Assembly (NCBI GenBank): GCA_964058845.1
Contig: CAXKVR010000031.1
Span: forward strand, 496,001-560,000
From: Carex sylvatica
Lineage: Eukaryota; Streptophyta; Magnoliopsida; Poales; Cyperaceae
Reading direction: 5' to 3'
Length of the DNA stretch: 64,000 nucleotides
Positions 21,706-32,183 of this stretch are shown one piece after another. Each line of letters opens with the position of its first letter. Position 1 is the first letter of the stretch. The notes beneath the pieces are model-generated. The model did no database searches and was not told where the DNA came from. It saw only the letters and a program-made list of their open reading frames with translations. Both the position numbers and the translations under genes were made by a program.

Positions 21706-24507
21706 ATGGTTAGGGGACGGCCCAGGAGACCACCACCACCCGACCTTGTTGATGAGCCCATTCCCGAGAACAGCAAGGACTATTTCAGTCCTTTATGATG
21801 GATGTCTCACGATGAGCACCGAGTCTCACTGGCATCTGTTGAGGTACTTGATTACCTTTTTCTATTTATTTTTAAGATTAAATTTTGTCTAGTTCTCGTA
21901 TTTTCATTTATTTATATTGTTTATTTTTTTCAACGCAGAATGATGACATTTTAGATGTCAGGAGTCGGCATTATGCTATGAAGTACTACCCGTTGATGGA
22001 CCAGTATCTGCAAAATTTGGGGTTATACCATTTGGTCAATATTATGGAGACACAGAGTAAGGCCATTAATGGGTCTCTCATTGCAGGACTAGTGGAGCGA
22101 TGGCGCCCAGAGACGCACACGTTTCACTTGCCGTTCGGAGAGATGACAGTGACTCTCCAGGACGTTAGTGCCCTATGGGGTTTGCCCATCCAGGGCATGC
22201 CCGTTGGTGGCATATCTGACCCCACAAATGAGGACACGATTAATGCCAGACTAGAAGATCTGTTGGGAGCAGATCCAGATATACGAGATAATGGTGGGAG
22301 GTCCAAGTACAGTCTAAATAGGAAGAAGTTGCGAACTATGTTTGCGGCAGGAATTGATTGGTCTTCTACGCCAGGCGAGGTTCATAGGTACACATACAAA
22401 CTATTATAGATATATTTATTTTTTACCCTATTTCAGAGGTACTCATACAAATTTTGTAATATCGACATTACAGATACACACGGGGCTTCGTGATGGACCT
22501 ATTTGGTTCTGTAATGTTCGCTGATACAAGTGGTGATGCCATCCCGATGATGTATCTAGAGTTGCTGCGAGACCTTCAGCCGAAAGAAAAGTACAACTGG
22601 GGTGGGGCTGTCCTAGCACATCTCTACTCCAATTTGTGTCAGAGTTGTAAGGTCAGTATGTTCTTATTTTAATTGTTTCACTTGTCATGCACTTGCTGTC
22701 TTATTTTAATTATTGAACTTGTCTCTGACGGCTAATATTTTTCAAATTACAGTCGAAAAGTAAGGGCATATACGGGCCGGTACTTTTATTACAGCATTGG
22801 TCATGGTCACGGCTACCAGTTGGGGTACCTGCACCGAATGCCTCACCAGAGTGGGGAGACCCCAATAGTTTTGAATGCCCGGCATTTGGCAAGAAATGGC
22901 ACGGAAAACACGAGTTCACAAACCAGCCTCACGGAAAGCCAGTAGGTATCAGGGTGGTTCGAAGTCAAATTCAGAGTCTAGGTGACACGCAGGTGATCTG
23001 GACTCCATACCATGAGCTATACAATGAGGATAATCTGCCACAGATTGTAGCGGATGATGAGAACGTGTGGCTCTACAGGGGTCCGCTGGTTTGCTTCTGG
23101 ATAGTGGAGCACCACTATCCAGACCGGGTGCTCCGTCAGTTTGGATATGATCCACTCATCCCTGCAGATCCAGACGTCCCGAGATATGTGGTCAGGAGTC
23201 TACACGGCTACGGGTAAGTTATTTTTAGCATTTTGTACTTAATATTATTTCTTGCATTTAAATTGTAACTAACATAGTAATTACAGGACGGCCCACGCTC
23301 ATTACCCCAATAAAGATTGGAGTTCGCATTACTCGGTACACTACGATAGGGCAGCGAATATGATGGACAACTTGTGGCAGATGCCGGTGGATGGGATACA
23401 GTTCCAAGGACATCCCTTATTAAGATATCAAGCTTGGTACCTGCAGATCTGCATGGCATCGGTGTACCTAGAGGGAGATTACGGCAATTTTTTGCGCTCG
23501 AAGATATTCGAAGATGATGGTTATACCCCCACTGGGCGGAAAGGTGCTCGTGATGTACGTAATTCACCTAAGACAACACATTTTTTTTATCCACTTAAAT
23601 TTTTTTTTTAATCTAACTTTGGATTTTTTTTTTTAGCTACTAGTAGCGATTAAAGGTGCCGCGCGATCAGTCGTCTGTCTTGGAAAAAAAGGCTACCGAG
23701 CTTTTGGGCATGCGATGTTGAACTTGGTTGCCCCTTGCATTGAGAGCCACGGCCACGAGGCAAAGCTAGTCACGATGCTGCGAGATGCCGGAGAGGAAAT
23801 TGATTGGCGCAGAGTACAAGCCGCCGAGCCCGACGAGCCATTTGTTAGGGCTAGTGAGATGCCACCGGAGCCCTCAGAGCAGCCAGAGTGGGACTACCAT
23901 CGTTGGGTACTGGGCATATCCGGTTGGCACGCCTTCCATGACGAGCATGGACGTCCAGTTCTTCCCCAGGTATCTCATTTTTTATTTTAGATGCTATATT
24001 TTGAATTAAGTTTGTTAAAATTTTCTCATTCAGTAGATTAAGATTGAATTATTGGTATTCTTGCAGGGTCCTGCCTTCATGCCGCCACCACCTGAGCCGC
24101 ATGAGCAGCATGAGTTTCCGGACCACCAGCCTATGCATGAGTCTCCGAATTTTCAGATCAGCGTTGATCCATCGGTGTGTCCATTTGACCCCACAGACGC
24201 ATCCCCACGTCAGCTGTATCCAGTATTGGCTCACGATTGGGAGGCCTCTGGTAGCGGGACTCAGCCTGACTACGCGTCCCAGTTTATGGATTCAGTATTC
24301 CATACCCCCCCGCCACCACCAGCTACCCATGCAGTCGAGGATCCATGGAGTACAGCACTCGCGAGGAGCATAGAGGCCCAGCCGGAGGAGGAGATTACAC
24401 CCGCTCGTAGAGCGCAGGAAGGAGAACCACAGTGGAATGACTGGTGGCGTGTTTGGGATTTCAATAGGGAAAATAGGGGTAGAGCACCTAACCGATATTC
24501 GCCTTAG
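21706..24507 (+). CDS. Plant mobile domain (PMD, MAIN-like/aminotransferase-like) protein, 7 exons, about 723 aa
   Basis: Exons 21706-21843, 21939-22387, 22474-22651, 22753-23213, 23287-23554, 23637-23969 and 24067-24507 join in one frame with GT-AG introns. From the ATG at 21802 they give 723 residues. The PMD spans about residues 15-480: YHLVNIMETQSKAINGSLIA, LVERWRPETHTFHLPFGEMT, VTLQDVSALWGLPIQG, LYSNLCQSCK, HWSWSRLPVGVP and LVCFWIVEHHYPDRVLRQFG. The C-terminus is proline- and acid-rich. PMDs occur in MAIN/MAIL1 (genome stability, TE silencing, meristem maintenance) and in many plant transposons. An earlier ATG at 21706, after a TTTCAG acceptor-like site, is in the same frame but meets TGA at 21796-21798. 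So either translation starts at 21802 or the 5' end is damaged. The gene is the only clear cargo of the giant-TIR element. Confidence 0.85.
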
Positions 24508-25940
24508 AATTATAATGGATAGAGAGTTTTTTTTATAGTTTTAGTTTAGTTATCTATGTTATGTTTTACTATGTTTGAGTTTAGTTTTATAGTTTTTATT
24601 TTAGTGTAGTTTACTTTCGTTATGTTTTATTATGCTTGGGGTTGAGCTATGTTATATATTTTTATCGTTTCATATATAGCTCGCAGTATGTATCTTTATG
24701 AAATTGTCTTAGCATATTCAATAGATAATTAGGTACCAGACGTACAAAACGACACATCATGAACACTGCTCACTAGCTGCAAGTTATATATATTATGTGA
24801 ATGTCAAAATAACATTGCAAGCTACAAATTTTTAAACTTAGCTTATTAATGCAAAAATAAATAAAAAATTGTCTATAAACTTAAAAAGCAGTGATTGTAA
24901 CTTGTGATCATCTTTTCCACATATTTTAATTAATAATTAAAAATAAAAACCACAATGACCATAATTTTTAAAATAAACTATATTTATGAATTTTAAATAT
25001 AGATTTATAAGTCTGATGTTTTGCATTATTCAAATTGAGAAAATTCTCTCTTTTTTTCCTGAAGAAAGAAAGCTATGTACAAAGTTCACAAATACATGAC
25101 TGATTTAAAACGGCCCCACGAGCCAAAATATTTACTTAGAAATTGATATATTATTTTACAGAGTTCATGTTGTCAAGAAAAACACAGACTAAATATAAAG
25201 AGTAAAATGAAAAAAATTGTCTTCCACTGATTATGCAACGAAATATAAAAAAAAAAAAACTTTGTTCTTCCAAATTTGTGACATTGTTCTTCCAAAAAAA
25301 AAAAAAAAGCCGGTGCTGATTTGTCATGTCATAGAAAGTTATTGATTTTGTCAATTCTACTGTTCCATATACCATATATATTAATCAAACTAATTTGAAA
25401 TAATTTTTATTTTTGTTGGTAAGCGTAGTTGAGGAAATGAAAGAGCCACAAATATGTGCTTTTAAATAAAATATGTGCCTTTTTATTTGAAGTAGTGAAA
25501 TTTTGACTTTAAACGGGAAATTAATGAGACACAAATATGTGCTTCTCCTATGATATTTTAAGAGAAATTAAAATATGTAACATGTAATAGACGAGATTTG
25601 AACTTAAATCTCTACACTCACAAAATAAAACTTTAACTACTAGACTATAATATGTCAACATATGATATTTTATGAGAGATACTGAACTATATAAAAGTTT
25701 TTAAATTAAATAAATTTAAATTAAATTTTAATATACATAATTAAAATTTTAAGTTATAAGAGGGGTTAGACACTCTTGACTAACCTAAACTTTAAGTCCG
25801 CCACTGTGATGTCCTAAATACTTCTCCAATTTGAAATATTGATTGGTAATTTTGATGTTTTGCATTTATTCAAATTGAATGCTTATTGAGAAAATACTTC
25901 TTTTTTTTCTTGGAAGAAGGCTATGTACAAAGTTATTCAA
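24508..25940. other. Non-coding interior of the PMD element
   Basis: Region between the PMD stop and the right TIR. AT-rich. It includes a direct repeat (about 25014-25085 and 25855-25938, both with GATGTTTTGCATT and GGCTATGTACAAAGTT-like ends) and a SINE. No transposase motifs in any frame. Confidence 0.6.
25561..25660 (-). mobile_element. tRNA-derived SINE with 12-bp target duplication
   Basis: TATGATATTTTA at 25549-25560 and 25661-25672 flanks a 100-bp insert. On the minus strand the insert carries a pol III A-box-like TAGTCTAGTAGTTAAAG and a B-box-like AGTTCAAATCTC, the order expected for a tRNA-derived SINE. It lies inside the PMD element, so it inserted later. Confidence 0.7.
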
Positions 25941-26993
25941 ACCTTAATAATGCAAAAAAAAAAAGCAAAAAAAAAGCAAAAAATAAAAATAATAAAAATT
26001 CAGAACCGTGAATTTATAAAAATTGAATAAAAATAAATGTATAGGTGCTATATTTTAGTTATAAATTTTTATTAATTATGTACATAATTTATTATTTGAA
26101 ATTGACTAAAATAGAACATTTATATTATATTATATATACATATACATCATCATGTTGAACTAAAAATTTTAACATATATATTATGTTGAACATTTATATT
26201 ATATATACTATACATATATTATATTATATTATATTATATATATATATATACATAAAAAATTAAACCGTTGATATTTTATTTATTCAAATCTTAATAGTGC
26301 AAAAAAAAAAAAAAAATTCATAACTGTGAATTTATAAATTGAATAAAAATAAATGTATAGGTGCTACATTTTGGTTATAAATTTTATTAATTATGTACAT
26401 AATTCATTATTTGAAATGGACTAAAAATAAAGCATTTATATTATATTATATATACATATATAAACCGTTGATATTTTAACATTTCTATTATGTTGAACAT
26501 ATCTATTATTTGAAATGGACTAAAAATAAAGCATTTATATTATATCCATTATGTTGAACATATCTATTCATTATTTATATTATATTATATATTACATACT
26601 AAAATTTTTAACATATCTATTATGTTAAACATTTATATTATATATACTATACATATATTATATTATATTATATTATATTATATATATATATACATAAAAA
26701 ATTAAACCGTTGATATTTTATTTATTCAAACCTTAATAGTGCACACAAAAAAAGAAAAAAAATTCATAACTGTGAATTTATAAATTGAATAAAAATAAAT
26801 GTATAGGTGCTATATTTTGATTATAAATTTTATTAATTATGTACATAATTCATTATTTAAAATGAACTAAAAAATAAAACATTTACATATACATCATATA
26901 CAATATATACATAAAAAAAAAACCGTGATTTATATTCAAACCAGTAGTAAAAAAAAAAAGAAAAAAAAAAGAAAAAAAGAATAAAAATTCAAA

Positions 26994-27092
26994 ACCGTGG
27001 AATAAATCCACGGTTTTGAATTTTTAATCAGAACCGTGGAATAAATTCACGGTTTTGAATAAAAATTCAAAACCGTGGAATAAATCCACGGT
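26994..27092. repeat. Right subterminal palindrome triplet, 39-bp period
   Basis: Three copies of the ACCGTGGA...TCCACGGT palindrome at 26994, 27033 and 27072, again spaced 39 bp. The middle copy has one substitution (TTCACGGT). It mirrors the left triplet. Confidence 0.9.
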
Positions 27093-27182
27093 TGGGGTAT
27101 TTTTAAAATTCTATCAAAAACTTGGTTATTTTTAATAATTTGTTTTTTTTTTTGGGTATTTTTAAAAATGTCGGCACCAGTT

Positions 27183-27982
27183 GCTTCTCCAAAGAATTAT
27201 CTTTACTTAAATTTATACAAACATAGTATTTATTTTGGACAGGTACACTAATTCCAGCATCAGTGTTGTACTGGTACCCTGAATTTTGTGATTAAACACA
27301 AATTATTCTCAATAATACAACTAAGATTCATGTGTAGAAAACATTGTTCCCGAATAATGCAATTGAACACAAAATAAGCTGTTAATTAAAGAACTACCAA
27401 AAGAAAATATAACTCAAATTAGAACTGCATGTATAACATGTAAAGTGTTTAAAGCTATAAGCTTTATTGCATCGGCAATTAAGGAATATAAAACTGAGAA
27501 GGAGTTAATTATTTGTAAGGAAAATAAATCTATATAAGGGATATAACTTGACAGCAAAGCTAGGATTTCATTTCTTTCCAAACACCAAATCGTCTAATTT
27601 ATTATTATTATTATTTTATGTCAACAATATCATTTTGTTGTGAAATATATCTTTCACAATTCTTTATGAACATTCAACCCTTATAATTAGAGTTTGACAA
27701 TAGAACCATTTCAAATCAGAAGAAACTAACAAAGAAAATTCATTTTTCACCGAATCCAGAACCTCATCTTCTTCTACGTTGGAGACAGAAAGAAGGGCAT
27801 CGGCAATCCATGAGCGACAACTCGTTTGTCGTCGAATACCTTGGTTTTTCTCAAGAATTCAAGCCTCTTCATTTTTCACCGAATCGTGCCGTCACCTCTT
27901 CGTCTCTCCCTTCCCGATCAGAGAAATCGCTAGAAAGTGAAGTCTTATACTCTTACTTACTGGGTTCATTAACCGCCCCACC
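27183..27982. other. Spacer and promoter region of ABCI10
   Basis: AT-rich sequence up to about 27780, then GC-richer leader sequence. An upstream reading frame starting at 27810 overlaps the true start in a different frame and ends at 28115. It could act as an upstream ORF but has no family signature. Confidence 0.45.
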
Positions 27983-29815
27983 ATGCTCATCTCCACTGCC
28001 TCCTTCGCCGCTCCGTTTCCACCTCTCTTCCCCTCTATCGCCGCCGCTTCTAGGTCTACACCCCCTCTCTCTCTCTCTCTGTCCCTCTGTTATCTCTCTG
28101 GATCACTTTCTGTAATTCCTTCTCTTCAATTTCCCCTCTGCTTAACACAGTGCAAGAGGCTCGCTAACTGACTCGCCAGCAATAGAGAGCAGAAACGTGA
28201 GCTATTCAATTACAAACAGAAGAGGGAAGTTCTTACCGATCCTTAAAAATTGCTCCATTTCTGTGCCGCCTGGCCAGATCTGGATGCTACTTGGCCCCAA
28301 TGGATGTGGCAAATCGACCCTCCTTAAGGTCATCTATTTCTTTTACTAATATCTCAATTGTCTATTACTCTTTTCATGTTCTGCCAAAATACATCATTAC
28401 TGATAACTCGATTCTATAATGTACAGGTTTTGGTAGGGCTTTTGAATCCCACAGAGGGGAAAGTGCATGTTAATGGGTCGTGTAGCTTTGTGTTTCAGAA
28501 TCCTGACCACCAGGTTTTAATGTTTTCTTTTACTTTACGGTAGTAATTCCTTTCGTACAGTACACAAATACACAAGTTTTAGCAATTTTCACACTTTAGA
28601 AAATGCAGAATTGTATTTACCAGATACTAATAGCTTTTAGATTTCTGTGGCGAATCAATTTTTCCTGTAAAGATAGTATTTGAAGGACGAACCGCAATTC
28701 CACTTCTGTAGAAAAGAAAGTGCTTCCAGAATGTCCTCCGCCTAAATGGCTGGTCTTGTTGGTTCTAATAAGTTACATACTCATATTATATCAGATATCT
28801 TTTATTTCTGGCACGGTTGCATGGGTGTTGAAACTTCAAATCTTTTGCTCTATTTTTATTCGTTTTTTTTTTTCTTTTGTCCGGTAGGTGGTTATGCCCA
28901 CAGTAGAAGCAGATGTCGCTTTTGGCCTAGGTAAATATGACCTTTCACAAGATGAAGTTCGATCAAGGGTCTCAAATGCCTTAAAATCTGTTGGCATGGA
29001 AGACTATTCCCAAGTAGGTGTTTTAACATTCCCAGATGCTTCTTTCCCTCTCTAATGACTCCTAATAATTGCTGCGGTTGTTTGTGTTGCAATCCCAGGC
29101 AGTTTGTACTGCATGCCATGTGGTATGAACCGGTCAGAGTTTAGCTAGTTAGGATACAAGTTGACCAGAAAAATTCTTTTAAACAAATCATAGTCACTGC
29201 AAAGGTCAGATAGATAACATGATTTCAGTGCAGGCATGGTTTGAAATGAGCTCTTTGTACCGGTTACTGGTACTACGTCTAGCCAATGTTGTACTGAGAC
29301 TGAAAATTTAAATCCTTCAACAGTTGTTTACTCATCAGCATTTGTTCAAATATCCGTAACAGAGGCCGATACAAACACTTAGCGGTGGTCAGAAGCAGCG
29401 GGTTGCAATAGCTGGTGCTTTGGCTGAAGCTTGCAAGGTGCTGCTGCTTGATGAATTGACCACATTTTTGGATGAATATGACCAGGTAAATCTATGACTT
29501 TTTTTATGTTATTCCACATTTGACTACCTTAGTACTTCCTTTTCAAACTGTACTGGAGTTTGGCCTTACTGAAACTGGTACTTTAAATTTTTATTTTTTG
29601 TACAGATGGGTGTGGTTAATGCTGTTAAGAACTGTGTGGCAGGCCCTGGTGATGTGGCTGCATTATGGGTGACTCACCGGCTCGAAGAACTGAAATATGC
29701 TGATGGTGCTATTTATATGGAAGATGGTCGAATTATGATTCATGGAGATGCACCCAGTGTTGCTAAATTTCTAAAAGATAAACAATCTGAGTATATTAAG
29801 CACTATAATTTCTGA
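27983..29815 (+). CDS. ABCI10: ABC transporter I family member 10, ATP-binding protein, 6 exons, 264 aa
   Basis: Exons 27983-28053, 28151-28328, 28427-28513, 28888-29013, 29363-29485 and 29606-29815 join in frame (795 nt). Residues 1-35 ([12 protein letters not shown]...) look like a plastid transit peptide. The ATPase domain has Walker [10 protein letters not shown] (72-80), Q-loop [29 protein letters not shown], signature LSGGQKQR (160-167), Walker B VLLLDE (180-185) and switch His in [10 protein letters not shown] (His219). The order and sequence match the plant ECF-type soluble ATPase ABCI10 (NAP13), a chloroplast protein needed for embryo and plastid development in Arabidopsis. No membrane segments, so it must pair with separate membrane subunits. 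The gene appears intact. Confidence 0.9.
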
Positions 29816-30837
29816 ATAAGCAGAATACCGTGGAATTATAGAGTGATAGACTATGGAGTAATCTTCTTGCTCAGTGCCGATGACTGCGTCATAGAAGAAT
29901 AGTGGATGAATTGCTAGAACCAGAACAGGTACAAAATAGAATATACAAGTGTAACAGATCTCAGAGGTATTTTTATTTAGAAAAGTAATACAAAAACCGA
30001 AATGAGTATGTTGAGTCAAAAAGTGCAGCAATTGCAGCGATGTTCTTGCAGCCTTGAACATTTTCTTCTTATAAATTTTTGGTTATTTGCAGAGCAACTG
30101 GCAAGTTTCTGATGCATATTTCAACGGAATTTTAAGTTGCCTTGTTAAGTGCCTGAAGAAATATTTATAATTTTTTATTTAATTTTTTTCCTGACAAAAC
30201 TTGGAGGTCCTGATGTACGGATGTGTGTTTTCTAACATGTTTGGTGCAATATAAGTGTGAACTATTATTTTTTACTTTTGATCATTTTCTATTTTATTAG
30301 TTTCACTCGTTTTTATTAGGACATGATCCATTTATTAAAAGCTGTTTTGGTTCACCATTCAACGAAATTAGGTACAGTAATGTATCTTCTGGATATTTTC
30401 TGGCAATAAACATTTTATTCCGACCAGTTGCATCGACCAATTATAGAGTGGTATTAAAACTTTGTGCTTTTCAATTCAAATTTGATGCAGCAACTAACCA
30501 CACGGATAACCACACCGTATGCTTTAATCAGTTTAACTGGGTGTCAGTGTGTCGAAATATTGCGACACTCTTTCTTAAGAGCACACGGATAACCACACTG
30601 CATCGTCCGCATTAACTCAAAAGAGTATTAATATATATCAACCGTCCGATTATAAATAGAGTTCATTCAACACCTGTTTAAACCATAAGAAATATAAGGG
30701 ATCTTTAATATTAATGTAAATTTAATTCGCATGAAATAAATTTTTAGCGTAGATTATGATGAAACTTTTTCGTCCATGACTATGTTTAAGTCAATTTGGA
30801 TAATTCTAGCAATTGCTGTATTTTATGATTATGAAAT
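29816..30837. other. 3' flank of ABCI10 and dispersed repeat
   Basis: About 30590-30760 shares blocks with 3715-3915 (ATTAACTCAAAAGA, ATATCAACCGTCCGAT, TTTAATTCGCATGAA-like). The phrase ACACGGATAACCACAC occurs twice, about 100 bp apart. No gene recognised. Confidence 0.5.
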
Positions 30838-30845
30838 ATGACAAA

Positions 30846-32093
30846 TGGATGTCAAAATCGTCTTTTTAAATAGAAATTTAGAAGATGATATATACATGAT
30901 ACAACCTACTGGTTTTGAGGATCCAAGAAATGCTAGGAAAGTGTGCAAACTTCTTAAATCCATTTATGAATTAAAGCAAGCATTACAGAGTTGGAATCTT
31001 CAATTTGACGAAGAAGTCAAAAAAGTTGGATTTTGTTAGATGCAAAGAAGAACCATGCGTGTACAAGAAAATTAGTGGGAGTGTAATTGTCTTTCTAGTC
31101 CTATATGTTGATGACATACTCCTAATCGGAAACGATATTCCTTTAATGGAATTAGTCAAGTCTTCATTAAAGAAAATCTTTTCAATGAAGGACTTGGGCG
31201 AGGCTGTCTATATATTAGACATAAAGATCTACCGAGATAGATCAAAAAGACTCATAGGATTGAGTCAAAGCACGTACATTGACAAAGTGCTGAATCGGTT
31301 CAGCATGTAGAATTCCAAGAAAGGTTTTCTGCCAATGAGTCATGGTATTCCGCTAAGCAAGACTCAGTGTCCCACGACACCTGATGAGCGAAGCATAATG
31401 AATGAAGTACCATACGCCTCGGTTATTAGTTCTATCATGTATGCCATGTTGTGCACTCGCCCTGATGTTTCGTACGCCTTGAGTGTGACAAGTAGATATC
31501 AGGCTAATCCAGGAATGCAGCATTGGAATGCTGTAAAGAACATCCTTAAGTACTTAAAAAGAACTAAGGATATGTTCCTCGTCTATGGTGGAGACTCCGA
31601 GCTCGTTGTAAACGGTTACACTGATGCAAGTTTCCAAACCGATCAAGATGACTTTAGATCACAGTCAAGGTTCGTATTCGTACTCAACGGTGATGCTGTA
31701 AGCTGAAAAAGTTTCAAGCAAGAAACCACAGCAAACTCAACCACCGAAGCTGAATACATAGCTGCTTCTGAAGCAGCCAAGGAAGGGTTCTGGATCAAGA
31801 AGTTCCTTGGTGAGCTAGAAGTGGTCCCCAGCACTCAAAACCCTGTGGACCTCTACTGCGACAACAATGGAGCTATAGCTCAAGCCAAGGAACCTAGATC
31901 GCACGTGAAATCAAAGCATGTTCTACGACGTTATCACCTAATACGAGAAATCGTAAATAGAGGAGATGTAAAGATTTGTAGGATTGACACAATCAGTAAT
32001 ACAGCTGATCCACTGACAAAGCCTCTTCCTCAAGCCAAGCATCAGATGCACACTGCTTCTATGGGTTTGAGACACATAGGGGATTGGCTATGA
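30846..32093 (+). pseudogene. Copia reverse transcriptase/RNase H, fragmentary
   Basis: Seen in order: MDVKIVFLNRNLEDDIYM, KSIYELKQALQSWN, the catalytic loop YVDDILLIGND, FSMKDLGEAVYILDIKIYRD, RNase H blocks VNGYTDASFQTDQDD and TEAEYIAASEAAKE, then LYCDNNGAIAQAKEPRSH and the end block TADPLTKPLPQ. Damage includes a frame change near 31035, a TAG after NRFSM (about 31308) and a TGA after GDAVS (about 31704) where copia proteins usually have Trp. The polymerase is therefore inactive here, and gag, protease and integrase parts are absent. Confidence 0.88.
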
Positions 32094-32183
32094 GATTCTC
32101 TTAGGATCTATGAGACCTTTGAGAAAATGTGGAGACTTGTATAGTAGAGTCTAGGATGATTGACTCTGGCTTAAGTGGGAGAT

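Larger units (their letters stand above)
18715..27175. mobile_element. 8.46-kb element with giant terminal inverted repeats carrying a PMD gene
   Basis: The left end (GCCGACATTTTTAAAAATAC) is the reverse complement of the right end at 27156-27175. The arms stay similar for about 0.84 kb on the left (to about 19552) and 1.2 kb on the right (from about 25940). They contain identical subterminal palindrome triplets, poly-A/T tracts and an internal tandem unit with GCACCTATACATTTATTT. The right arm has one more copy of that unit. A 7-bp direct repeat ACCAGTT flanks the element (18708-18714 and 27176-27182). Inside lie a probable LTR insertion (about 19553-21220), a seven-exon PMD gene (21706-24507) and a SINE (25561-25660). 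No transposase-like frame was found. Long TIRs suggest a Mutator-like element, but a 7-bp duplication is shorter than the usual 9-11 bp, so the superfamily is open. Confidence 0.85.
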
